Origin: GCA-002708315 sp963676635
GTDB lineage: Bacteria > Bacteroidota > Bacteroidia > Bacteroidales > F082
DNA: 64,000 nucleotides
Assembly: GCA_963676635.1 (NCBI GenBank)
Contig: OY781105.1
Span: 4,092,001 to 4,156,000 of the forward strand
Direction of reading: 5' to 3'
In this document: in pieces, positions 34,960-44,300 of the stretch
Position numbering within the stretch: the stretch's first letter is position 1
How the letters are laid out: each line of letters starts with the position of its first letter
The notes under the pieces: model-generated
The model's input: the letters and a program-made list of their open reading frames with translations, nothing else
What the model was told of the DNA's origin: nothing
The model's database searches: none
Made by a program: the position numbers and the translations under genes

Positions 34960-36690
34960 ATGGACATCACACATATATATCCGTCTGATTTCTTTTATGA
35001 TATTGAAACAAGTATTCCTTTGTTTTTTGATAGTATGCTTATGAGATCAAACTTTAGTTTGCATACTAAATCATTATTAGGATGGAAGGGTATTCACCCG
35101 GCAACTTATAAAGGTAAAGGGTGGACATGTATGATTAAAAATTCTAAAGGCGTTTATGCTATTAATTTTGAAGGATGCCAAACAATAAAATCAGGTATTA
35201 CTGGGGAATTCTCTCTGTTTTATTTTCCACAATGTAAAGAGAATATAATTGATTTTTATCCTGATGAACTCAAAAAGGTAATTCAGGATGATGATTATGA
35301 AGATTATATTCGCCATTTTGGACTTTATTCCGAATTATCAGCATTTTTCCGAATTGCGGATATCAATCTCTTTTTTTCTGATGATATGAAGATGATATCT
35401 CACTCATTTGTTGCTAAAATGCCTGAATGGAGTAGTTTATCAGCTTCTTGTGATTCGGGATTTAAAATAGACTTTTTTAAACTGGCAAGGGATTTTTATG
35501 AAGTTCTTGGATATACTATTTCATGGAACCTTAAAGAGTCTCCTGTTTTACAATATGCTTTAAAGAAGAACAATAGTGACAATACTCTTGGCAACAGAAA
35601 TATTTCAGGACTGCAAATGTGTTATGGTGAATGGGATATCGATAAAAGATTTGATCTCTCTGATTTTTATTTGCCTGAAGGATATAAAATAGATAACAGT
35701 AAGCAAAATCTGATTACTGATTCTGGATGGTGGAAATCAGATTCCACTGCTAATTTAAAGCATATTGTAATACCTGAAAAGGAGATAAATCGTCCGGAAT
35801 TAATTATGCTTACCGGATTCCTTGGAAGTGGTAAGACGAGCTTTCTTAAGCATTTTATTGAATATCATACTGTTAATAGTCGTTTTGTTGCAGTTATTCA
35901 GAATGAGATTGGTCAGCAGGGTATTGATAGCAAGCTTCTTGAAGATAACTATGCTGTCCTGGAAATGGATGAAGGATGTGTATGCTGTTCCCTAATTGGT
36001 CAGCTAAAAAAAGGAGTAGATAATATTATTAAGAATTTTAATCCGGATATTGTTATTCTAGAGACAACCGGTCTTGCTAATCCTGCCAATATCCTTTATG
36101 AGATAAATGACATTGAAGGTCTTATAAGGTTCTCTTCTATTGTTACTGTTGTGGATGCATTGCATTTCACTGATACAGCTGCAGAAAATATAATAGCCTA
36201 TGATCAGGTATTATATGCTGATAAAATTGTTATCAATAAAACAGATCTTGTAAACAAAAATAAAATTGGAAGTCTGCAAAGGCTTATAAAGGAAATAAAT
36301 CCTTTAGCTCAACAATTCAATACTTGTAATGGGGATATTAATCCCGCGGTTTTATTCAATGAAGGAAGCAATAAAATGAGATCGGAGAAGAATTCTTCAA
36401 ATGTAGCAAAAACGCATGCTGACCTTGGATTGATTTCAAAACAAGTGACTGTGAATGGCAGACTCTCAAAGGATAAGTTTGAGAATTTAATGCATGAATT
36501 ACCTGAAGGTGTTTTGAGGGCAAAAGGCATTGTTAGGTTTAATAATACCGATCGTACATATATGGTACAGTATGTTTCGGGTGATTTAAATATTAATGAA
36601 ATTGAAAAATATGCTTCCAATGAGTATTTTATGATATTTATTGGTAAGGCAGATATTATAGGTAAAATAATTTTAAACATTAAAATGTAA
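34960..36690 (+). CDS. COG0523/CobW-type metallochaperone GTPase with unknown N-terminal region
   Basis: The 576-residue cytosolic protein is twice the usual architecture. Residues ~280-576 form a G3E GTPase: Walker A GFLGSGKTS (286-294), the metal-binding GCVCC (C340, C342, C343), ETTGLANP (368-375), NKTD (426-429), and a CobW C-terminal domain (~470-576). Such GTPases deliver zinc, cobalt or other metals to client enzymes. The first ~280 residues (SLLGWKGIHPATYKGKGWTC, an SGITGEFSLFYFPQC segment) match nothing I know. The operon position, directly after a metalloenzyme gene, suggests a dedicated metal inserter or cofactor maturation factor. Confidence 0.85.
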   Translation: MDITHIYPSDFFYDIETSIPLFFDSMLMRSNFSLHTKSLLGWKGIHPATYKGKGWTCMIKNSKGVYAINFEGCQTIKSGITGEFSLFYFPQCKENIIDFYPDELKKVIQDDDYEDYIRHFGLYSELSAFFRIADINLFFSDDMKMISHSFVAKMPEWSSLSASCDSGFKIDFFKLARDFYEVLGYTISWNLKESPVLQYALKKNNSDNTLGNRNISGLQMCYGEWDIDKRFDLSDFYLPEGYKIDNSKQNLITDSGWWKSDSTANLKHIVIPEKEINRPELIMLTGFLGSGKTSFLKHFIEYHTVNSRFVAVIQNEIGQQGIDSKLLEDNYAVLEMDEGCVCCSLIGQLKKGVDNIIKNFNPDIVILETTGLANPANILYEINDIEGLIRFSSIVTVVDALHFTDTAAENIIAYDQVLYADKIVINKTDLVNKNKIGSLQRLIKEINPLAQQFNTCNGDINPAVLFNEGSNKMRSEKNSSNVAKTHADLGLISKQVTVNGRLSKDKFENLMHELPEGVLRAKGIVRFNNTDRTYMVQYVSGDLNINEIEKYASNEYFMIFIGKADIIGKIILNIKM

Positions 36691-36695
36691 TCGTC

Positions 36696-37820
36696 ATGAA
36701 AAGAACAATTTTTACATTATTATTTTCTTTTTTGTTTGTTGCTGGAATGGTTAGTAATGCTGTTGCACAGATAGACAATGAATTCTATACTCCTGAGGTG
36801 CATGGTGCCTGGGAGGAATTTGATTTAGGAAACTTTGAATTGGAGAATGGAGGAGTTCTTCCTAATGCAAAACAGGCTTATGTAACATTTGGTACACTGA
36901 GTCCTAAAAAGGATAACGTGATAGTATTTACAATTATGTATTCCGGTTCTCATATGTATATGGCTCCGCTTGTTGGTCCTGGCAAAGCTATTGATACCGA
37001 TAAATATTTCGTTATTATGCCCGACTTACTTTGTAATGGAATTTCAACATCTCCATCAAATACATCAGGTGGTTATGCTATGGGAGCTTTCCCTCACGTA
37101 ACTGTTGGTGATATGGTAAGAGCGCAACATAAACTGGTTGTTGAAAAATTCGGAGTTGAAGATGTACAAATGGTTACCGGTTGGTCAATGGGTGGACAAC
37201 AGGCTTTTGAATGGGCTGTTCGTTATCCGGACATGGTAAAAAGAGCTTGTCCTATTGGAGCTTCACTTAAAGCAGGTCCATGGAATAAAATTCTTACTGA
37301 TATGGTAATGTCCTGTCTTGAAGATGATCCTAATTTTAATAATGGTTTTTATACTGATCCTCATGCATGTCAGGCAGGATTACGTAACCTAGGTCATTTA
37401 TTTGCCCTAATTGGTGCAAGTAAAGAAATGTATCAGGGTGAACATTACAAACGTATGGGATTTGCCTCGCAGGAAGATTTTATGCGTCGTGTGTGGGAAA
37501 ATCACTTTGTTCAGATGGATCCTAATAACCTTATTGCAATGGCATGGGCATGGCAACATGCTGACGCCAGCTTAAATACAGGTGGTGATATTGTTGCAGC
37601 TCAAAAAAGAATTAAAGCTGTAACTTGGCCTATCGTATTTACTGAAGATATGATGTTTGATGAAGATGATATCGTAGAACAATGTGAATATATCAAGAAT
37701 TGTAAGATTTGTACAATTCCAACACATTGGGGCCACTTTGCTACTTTAGGATTATTCCCTGAAGATACTGTTGCTATAGAAAATGTATGGAAAGAATTAC
37801 TTGCAACAAAAGTAAAATAG
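36696..37820 (+). CDS. Exported MetX-like alpha/beta hydrolase
   Basis: The 374-residue protein has a Sec signal (residues 1-25, cut after NAVAQ). The fold is that of homoserine O-acetyltransferase (MetX). The nucleophile elbow is GWSMGGQQAFEWAVRYPDM (Ser164), the acid is probably Asp318 (FTEDMMF) and the base His347 (HWGHFA). MetX proper is cytosolic; export means this is not methionine synthesis. It more likely hydrolyses or transfers an acyl group on an extracytoplasmic substrate. It is last in the operon, 5 bp after the GTPase, and is followed by a strong terminator. Confidence 0.85.
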   Translation: MKRTIFTLLFSFLFVAGMVSNAVAQIDNEFYTPEVHGAWEEFDLGNFELENGGVLPNAKQAYVTFGTLSPKKDNVIVFTIMYSGSHMYMAPLVGPGKAIDTDKYFVIMPDLLCNGISTSPSNTSGGYAMGAFPHVTVGDMVRAQHKLVVEKFGVEDVQMVTGWSMGGQQAFEWAVRYPDMVKRACPIGASLKAGPWNKILTDMVMSCLEDDPNFNNGFYTDPHACQAGLRNLGHLFALIGASKEMYQGEHYKRMGFASQEDFMRRVWENHFVQMDPNNLIAMAWAWQHADASLNTGGDIVAAQKRIKAVTWPIVFTEDMMFDEDDIVEQCEYIKNCKICTIPTHWGHFATLGLFPEDTVAIENVWKELLATKVK

Positions 37821-37840
37821 TTGATTAAATTTTTAGTATT

Positions 37841-37873
37841 ACCCCCTGAATAATTTTATTCAGGGGGTTTTTT
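37841..37873 (+). terminator. Strong rho-independent terminator of the six-gene operon
   Basis: ACCCCCTGAATAA (37841-37853) pairs perfectly with TTATTCAGGGGGT (37856-37868) and is followed by a T run. It lies 20 bp after the stop of the last gene and closes the transcription unit that starts at about 31300. Confidence 0.93.
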
Positions 37874-38122
37874 ATTTTGCATTCAATGCTCTCTTTTTAC
37901 GTAAAAAACCACTGTTGTCCGATAAAGAATTAAGAGAAGGGAGATCCTGAGATACTCCTAACTCTTTTTCGTAGTTTTGTTTTACCACAAATAAAACTAT
38001 AATGGATATACACATTTTTTTGGCACTAGCGTTTTATTCATGGCTTGTTTATTTTAATATGCATTCATGAATGCTGCGCATTTCACACAGCTGATTCCTT
38101 TATGACTTCGCAAAGTTAATTC

Positions 38123-38500
38123 TATGACAGAGTTCTTAAAAGACGCTTTGAGTTTTTAACTAATCTTTTTGAAATGAGAACCGATTTGATAGCTGCGATT
38201 TACAAACTTCGTTGGCAAATTGAACAGTTGTTCAAGCAATTGAAACAGAATTTTCCTCTAAATTACTTCCTTGGAGATAATGAAAATGCTATCAAAATTT
38301 AGATATACTGCGCGTTAATTTCGAACCTGCTTACGACGGTCGTACAGAAAATGCTGAAAAGACATTGGGCTTTTTCGAATCTGGTTAGCTTTTGTAAAAT
38401 TCATTTGTTTAACTACCTTCATTTATTTTGATTCCTTGAAAATATTGACAAGGACGGGCAAAAAACCTATGAGGAATTGATGCAGCCGACACTATTTTAG
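38123..38500 (+). pseudogene. IS4-family transposase relic (C-terminal part)
   Basis: In the frame through 38141 the sequence reads RRFEFLTNLFEM, then IAAIYKLRWQIEQLFKQLKQN, the YREK-like C-terminal signature of IS4-group transposases. An in-frame TAG follows at 38298-38300, then IYCALISNLLTTVVQKMLKR, another stop near 38424, and DKDGQKTYEELMQPTLF to a TAG at 38498. The N-terminal two thirds are gone. It is a dead relic. The rest of 37880-38120 shows nothing recognisable. Confidence 0.75.
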
Positions 38501-38615
38501 GGGGGATGCTTTTGAAAATTAACAAATTTAAAATTTCAAATCGCTGGATATCTACTTATTGGAAAATTAAGTAATTAATTTTGTATTTTTATTGGACAGT
38601 AATGTTTTATAACAT

Positions 38616-38793
38616 ACTTGAGAAAACACCTCTTTATACTTGAAAAAACACCTTTTTACACTTGAGAAAATACCTCTTTACACTTGACTAAATAGAATCC
38701 TGATGCGCATCAGAATATTGACGACACAGCATGGAATGGGTGATAGCACAGTAGAAAATGAGTGATATCACAGCAATAAATGGGTGATGTGTT
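38616..38793. repeat. Two further 22-bp-periodic repeat blocks plus one TGATGCGCATCA palindrome
   Basis: Block 1 has units starting ACTTGAnnAAA at 38616, 38638, 38660 and 38682, exactly 22 bp apart. A perfect TGATGCGCATCA palindrome follows at 38701-38712, identical to the cores of the 10.6-kb array. Block 2 has GTGATAGCAC at 38740, the perfect palindrome GTGATATCAC at 38762, and GTGATGTGTT at 38784, again 22 bp apart. There is no coding frame. The common 22-bp step links these blocks to 10563-10768 although the sequences differ. Confidence 0.8.
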
Positions 38794-38848
38794 AATTGTG
38801 TTGACCGCCACACATTATTCCACTACTTCACTACCTTTGTCCTTAGGC

Positions 38849-38971
38849 ATGAAACTACTCTCAGTGGGGGGGGTCCAGCGTATTAACCATGCTTTATTTC
38901 CCATCGAAGAACAATCACCATACATATGACTGCACGGATAGTCCCTTTGTTCCCTCCAGTCCCTCCAGTCC
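38849..38971. repeat. Dispersed intergenic repeat, copy 1
   Basis: The parts in order are GAAACTACTCTCAGTGGGG, then TTTCCCATCGAAGAACA, then CATACATATGACTGCACGG, then 9-bp steps of the type CCTCCAGTC. The same order recurs at 40751-40906 and 48232-48402. It lies between the IS4 relic and a T9SS gene. The remainder of 37821-39153 is AT-rich and empty. Confidence 0.8.
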
Positions 38972-39083
38972 CTTCTTTAACATCGAACCTTAAATTAATA
39001 TGTTATTAATTAATTATTAGTATCTTTATGCCGAAAACTCATATTTGTCAAACTAAAATGAAATAATAATCAATGAAAAACTT

Positions 39084-39152
39084 ATGATAATAATTATCGC
39101 TGTAATTATGTCAAATTCTTTATTCGGGCAGATTAATAAATACCATATTTAG
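39084..39152 (+). pseudogene. Leftover signal-peptide micro-ORF
   Basis: A 22-codon frame, MIIIIAVIMSNSLFGQINKY plus two residues, looks like a Bacteroidota signal peptide with its cleavage site (SLFGQ) and then stops, one base before the ATG of the real gene at 39154. An ATG at 39073 begins MKNL and then stops. It looks like the start of a lost secreted-protein gene. A leader-peptide role is a less likely alternative. Confidence 0.4.
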
Positions 39153-39153
39153 C

Positions 39154-40719
39154 ATGAAAAAAATATTCATCTCAATCATCGCCATCGCTTTTATTAATAT
39201 AGTACCATTTTGCCAAAGCAGGTGGGTTAATAGTTATCATACTGATCAAAACGCACCAAAAGGCAGATTTATTGAACATTATGATCATGGATATTTATTA
39301 ACCGGACGTAGAAATAGTCTTGCTCCCAGGTATAACTGGCTTATAAAAACAGATATAAACGGAGATGTGTTGTGGGAGAAAACCATTGGTGATGGAGAAT
39401 ATACAGGAATATTTATTTGGGGTATTGAAATGAATAGCGACAAAGATATTTATTTGAGTGGACTTACCACGATTGAAGACCCGTATGGTTATGCAGATCC
39501 TATGCTTATAAAATTAAATCAATGTGGCGAAAAAGAATGGTGTCGTATTTTTCCATCTGTTAATCATGTTGATTATGGATATGATTTATGTACCACACCT
39601 GATGGAGGTTGTGCTATGATACTAACATATACCGGCCTTGATTTTATTAATGACAGAGTTTGTTTAGCGAGGTTTGCAGATAATGGAGATTTTTTATGGA
39701 AGAAATGTTATAATGCATCGGATACAGTAGCAATGGACAGTGAGGAGTGCACTGATTTAATTCTGACTCCTGATAATGGATTTCTTTTAACCGGATGGTG
39801 CTACTATGCAAATCCCGGAGACACACTTGGTTGGACGTGTCCATATTATATTAAAACCGATCAGGATGGGAATCTGGAGTGGGAAACTATTGCAGGTTTT
39901 ATACCTAGTATTATCGGGGGACAAGGAAGGAGAACAATAATTAGTCCGGATAGTAATTACTATTATTCATCAATTAGACATCATTATCGTGATGGGACTG
40001 ATGCTGCAGCATTGTTAAAGATGGATATGCAAGGAAATATTGTTGGATGTTATGATCTTGCCCCTCCAAATGAGATAGGGGTTTTAAACGATTCAAAGTT
40101 CATAAATGATTCAACTTTGATATGTAGCGCTGCATGGGGTGAAGAATATAACGGATTTCCAAAAGCAGTTATTATTGATACTTTAGGTGCAATAATTGAT
40201 GATGCTCCCTTACTAAATAATGATTTCATGGCAATTGTCCAAAAAACATTTGATGGCAAGTTTCTTTTTTACACGCAAGAATACATTGAAGAGGAAAGTA
40301 AATTTGTAAACTATTTTTTCAAACTTAATCAACAACTTGAAAGCGATACAATGTACAATGCACACTTCACTTATGACAGTCTTTGTCCATACCAGGTAAC
40401 AACCGACACAATTGTACAGGATAACTGTGGGCTTATTGTTGGTGACGAGGAGATTATAGCAACACCTGACAAGGAAAAGATAACAATCTCGCCAAATCCT
40501 GCACATAGCTCATTTGTTATACGATCTGATTTTTTCGTGTATAATAGCAGCCGTATTTTAATTGTAGATATGCTTGGCAGACAAGTTTTTCAATTCACAA
40601 CAAACCCGGGTATGCAAGAAGTATCTGTTAACACCAATGGCTGGAAAAAAGGGTTGTATCTGGTAAATGTAAGTTGTGATGGAAAGTTTATTGGAAGCGA
40701 AAGGATTGTTGTTGAATAG
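39154..40719 (+). CDS. Secreted T9SS cargo protein, repeat/beta-propeller-like
   Basis: The 521-residue protein has a signal peptide (residues 1-~20). The body has repeated strands ending in YLIKTDINGDVLWEKTIG-like motifs: WLIKTDINGDVLWEK, MLIKLNQCGEKEWC, and YIKTDQDGNLEWET. This is typical of propeller-like secreted proteins. The C-terminal sorting domain from ~445 has ISPNPAHSSFVI, ILIVDMLGRQVFQF and KKGLYLVNVSCDGKFIGSERIVVE. It is related in design to 58013-59488. The function is unknown. Confidence 0.8.
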   Translation: MKKIFISIIAIAFINIVPFCQSRWVNSYHTDQNAPKGRFIEHYDHGYLLTGRRNSLAPRYNWLIKTDINGDVLWEKTIGDGEYTGIFIWGIEMNSDKDIYLSGLTTIEDPYGYADPMLIKLNQCGEKEWCRIFPSVNHVDYGYDLCTTPDGGCAMILTYTGLDFINDRVCLARFADNGDFLWKKCYNASDTVAMDSEECTDLILTPDNGFLLTGWCYYANPGDTLGWTCPYYIKTDQDGNLEWETIAGFIPSIIGGQGRRTIISPDSNYYYSSIRHHYRDGTDAAALLKMDMQGNIVGCYDLAPPNEIGVLNDSKFINDSTLICSAAWGEEYNGFPKAVIIDTLGAIIDDAPLLNNDFMAIVQKTFDGKFLFYTQEYIEEESKFVNYFFKLNQQLESDTMYNAHFTYDSLCPYQVTTDTIVQDNCGLIVGDEEIIATPDKEKITISPNPAHSSFVIRSDFFVYNSSRILIVDMLGRQVFQFTTNPGMQEVSVNTNGWKKGLYLVNVSCDGKFIGSERIVVE

Positions 40720-40750
40720 GGAAATATCCACTATCTTAATATAACACTCC

Positions 40751-40906
40751 AGTTTCTGAGCGTAGTTTTAGGGTATTCACAATACCGTATTTCCTATCGA
40801 AGAACAATTTCCATACATATGACTGCACGGATAGTCCCTTTGTTCCCTCCAGTCCCTCCAGTCTCTTAAGTCTCTTCAGTCCCTCCAGTCTCTTCAGTCT
40901 CTTCTT
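40751..40906. repeat. Dispersed intergenic repeat, copy 2, with 9-bp tandem tail
   Basis: The parts are CTGAGCGTAGTTTTA (the first module, here inverted), TAGGGTATTCACAATACCG, TATTTCCTATCGAAGAACA, CATACATATGACTGCACGG, and a long run of 9-bp units CCTCCAGTC or TCTTCAGTC (about seven units, 40850-40906). It lies directly downstream of the T9SS gene at 39154-40719. Confidence 0.85.
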
Positions 40907-40984
40907 GATCATGATCATAGAACTTAAAGCTCCAGGATTATTGTAGTCAAAGGCAGTCAGAGACCACAACCACACATTATCTCA

Positions 40985-41328
40985 CTACCTCACCACCAGC
41001 TTCATCGCATCCTTTTCAATACCATCCTCCATTAGAATAATATGATAAATACCGGGGGATAGGGTGGAGTTATTTGAATTAAGGTTCCATGTTGTAGTGT
41101 ATGTTCCTTTTTCAATGTGGCTGTCAACAATAACAGCTATACGCTGGCCGGAGTTATTGTAAGCTTCCAGTTTAAGCCTGTTAGCACCGGAGCTTTTAAC
41201 GGTAATCATGATGCTTGAGGAGGCAGGGTTGGGAGCGAGGCTAAGCAGGTTTTCTTTAGGTGCTACTGTATTATCAGGAACACCCACAGTAGGGTTCCAC
41301 TCGTAGTATCCCATGTCAATATTATTAA
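40985..41328 (-). pseudogene. C-terminal relic of a third beta-helix T9SS gene
   Basis: On the minus strand the frame from ~41328 to the stop at 40985 reads NIDMGYYEWNPTVGVPDN, then SLAPNPASSSIMITV, and ends LSPGIYHIILMEDGIEKDAMKLVV. The first part matches the end of the beta-helix domain of 3133-5394 (IDIGAYEWNPTVG) and the rest is a T9SS sorting domain. Upstream the frame runs into antisense of the 41391 gene's leader without homology. So only the tail of a third cassette copy survives, in inverted orientation. Confidence 0.7.
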
Positions 41329-41390
41329 TGTGGTCTTTAATTATTTTTATAACTTTGTGCAGAAGCAATTTATGTATAAGATAAATAATA

Positions 41391-44300
41391 ATGAACCAAA
41401 AAAAAATAATCTTAGTAATTGCATTAATGATAATATTTTTTCGATGTGTAATTTCACAATCAGAAATAAGCAATATTGTAATTCCAGTGTCAGAAAATGG
41501 AGTTAATGGCATGATTCCTCAGGATATATTAGCCACTGGAAATGTATTTGAAAACAATGAGGGTAATCCTTTTGGTTATATTTTTATTTATAGCTTTAAA
41601 GATATCCTAATCTATTCAGACGATATGTCATTATTAGAAACAGTTGAAGTTTCAGAGTATAGTCGAAATAATGAGCGATATTCTGAGTTTGACAGAATTC
41701 CATCAATTTCATATATCGCATTTAACGAGAATGATAGAGAATTGTATTACATTGACCCAACCCCTGGTTCTGAAGTTAATATAAGATACATTAAGTTCAA
41801 TGAGAATGGCGAACAAATTGAATCCGGAATAGCAGTTACTCCAATAACAACTACTGGTACATATAAACTTGGAGGATATACCATATTAAAATTTAGTCAA
41901 AATGATAAACGTTTATATTTTGTGATGAATGGTACAGGTATAAGCGGGATAAATAGTTTCTTTGGTGTATATAAAAGGGTCTCTGATGATAATATTTTTG
42001 ATACAGTTTACTCAGAAACGAATGCTGCAAATGAAGATTTTTACGATGTTTCATTCAATGTTGAAAATGATGGTAATTCAAATGATTACTTTTTTCTTAG
42101 TGTTGATAGTTTCTGGGAGATTTGGAAGATAAATAATACTAATAATGAAGTTACCAGAACTCATAATGTATCGCTTAATGAAACCGGAAACAGTTATACT
42201 TTAAAAAACGGCTGGTTTTTACCTCTTTATAAAGAAGGTTCATATAATAAGATTTTATGCTTACCTCATAACGATCATTATGATACTACATATGGAGGAA
42301 TATATAATTCATATATTATTGATTGTAATTCAACTGACCCTGATTTTGTAAATTCAAATATACCTGTGCCGGATAGTAAAGTTTTTAATTCCGGAGCTGT
42401 TGACTTGCAATATAATATTGCTGTATTATGTGCAAAACCTTTAGAATTAGAAGAAAGTATATTTTATAGATACGATGTTATCCAGGAAACTTCTGGCCTA
42501 TTCACTGGTTATGACATTGGGGATGATATTAATAACCTTGGTACATATATGCTTTATGATAATGGTGATTTTATTTTGACCAGAAAAAATGGAATTGAAA
42601 CATTTAATATTGCAGCAGGTACAAATCTGGTTTTTAGTAATTCTTTGACAAAGAACAATAATTATTTTATGAAACCTGTGATTAATACAAATAATGCAAT
42701 TAATAATAGGTTATTAGTAATAAATTTGCTTGAATCCGGTATTGAAAGGCTAAATAAGGCTGATCCATATGAGCCTCCTATAGTTGGAGGAACCATTCAA
42801 ACCGGCTGTTCCTTATACGAGGGAGTAGTTAACCCAGTAAACAGTAAAGCATATTTTTACAGTCGCGCTGAACACGATAAAAGTGATATTTTTGCTGTTA
42901 ATACTACCGATAATACTGCCTATAAATTTGCAACAATAGAAGAATCAATAGGAGGCATAGTGTATAATGCAAATACAAATGAGCTATTAGTATCCACATA
43001 TAGTGATGATAGTGAAAACGGGGAGGTAATTGTTTACAATTGCGATAACGGAGGGTCCGCAACGTTTGAACTCACAGGGTATAATCTCCTTGAGACTATG
43101 TATATATCCGATGCAGGTAAATTATACATAACCAGTGGTATGAGAAACAATGCTACTCCTTATGTGCATATTTATGATGCAGTTACAGGCAGTTATTCTC
43201 ATTTAGGAAGTGTTGCGATTACTGGTTTCGCGGCCGGGGAGGAGCTTTGCCGGTTGAAAGCAGGTTTTTGCGATAATGGTAATAACGGTGTGTATGCTTT
43301 TATTAGTGAAGTTACTGAAACAGCCACGGACCTTAGTGAAAATACAACAACCGGTGTACTGTTTAATATGGACGAAAACTATAATATTTCCTATTATTCC
43401 GGAAGTGCAAATTACCGCAAGGTGTTAAAAAACAGTATTAACGATTTAATATATGTTCTTACAGAGGGCGATATTTTTAGTATAAGTTACAATCATAGTT
43501 TAGGGATATTTTCAACAGCAACAGCAGTTTTAGCACCTGGTAGTGAATTGTTACCAATTGATATGGATATTGATAAGATTACGGGAAGACAGTATTATGC
43601 AGCAAAATATTCCAGTGATTATATATTGTGGACAGTATCTTTGGAAAACTCATATGAGACAATTTTTTCATTTGGCAGTGAGGATAAGGAAATACTATCA
43701 TTGTATTATAATGATACAGACAAGAAGGTTTATGCATATACAATACCTGGGGATGGAAATGATGACGACAGACACACCTTCCTGAGTTGGTACGACCAGT
43801 TAGACGGGACAACAGGTACTATACAATTGTCGGATGAGGCAGCATCAAACCTGTGTTTGCCCGATACAAAAAATGATGGTTATATTTATTATAATCGCAA
43901 TAAGATATTGTATGATCCTAATTACAAGAAGTTATTTATTCCCAATGGCATGCAAAGTAATATCAGTAGCATAAGCATTGATTATGAGTACTTGGATCTT
44001 GGTAATGACATAAGGTGGCTATCTTATCCAAGGATTGAGAATTTAGCTTCTGCCGGTGCACAGTATGTGGTTTCAACCAACGCAATGAATGATATGATAG
44101 TTGGGGAGGAGTTTGACCCAGGAGAACTTAAATATTACAGTGCGGAAGCTCATGAATATACTTATCTTGATTGGAATGATCCAGGTCCTTGGATATATAG
44201 GGAAAGTTACGAATTATACCACATCTACAGCAAAAACGGTTATAAGTTAAACCTTTACGACAACGAGCAAAGATGGCTAAAGTTAGAGGGTAGTATTGAA

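Noticed and set aside
36696..37820. Homoserine O-acetyltransferase for methionine synthesis (metX)
   Set aside because: The fold and Ser-Asp-His motifs fit, but a clear signal peptide places the protein outside the cytosol, and there are no methionine genes around it.
41328..41512. N-terminal extension of the minus-strand beta-helix relic
   Set aside because: It is the antisense of the start and leader of the 41391 gene and has no similarity to the cassette proteins.
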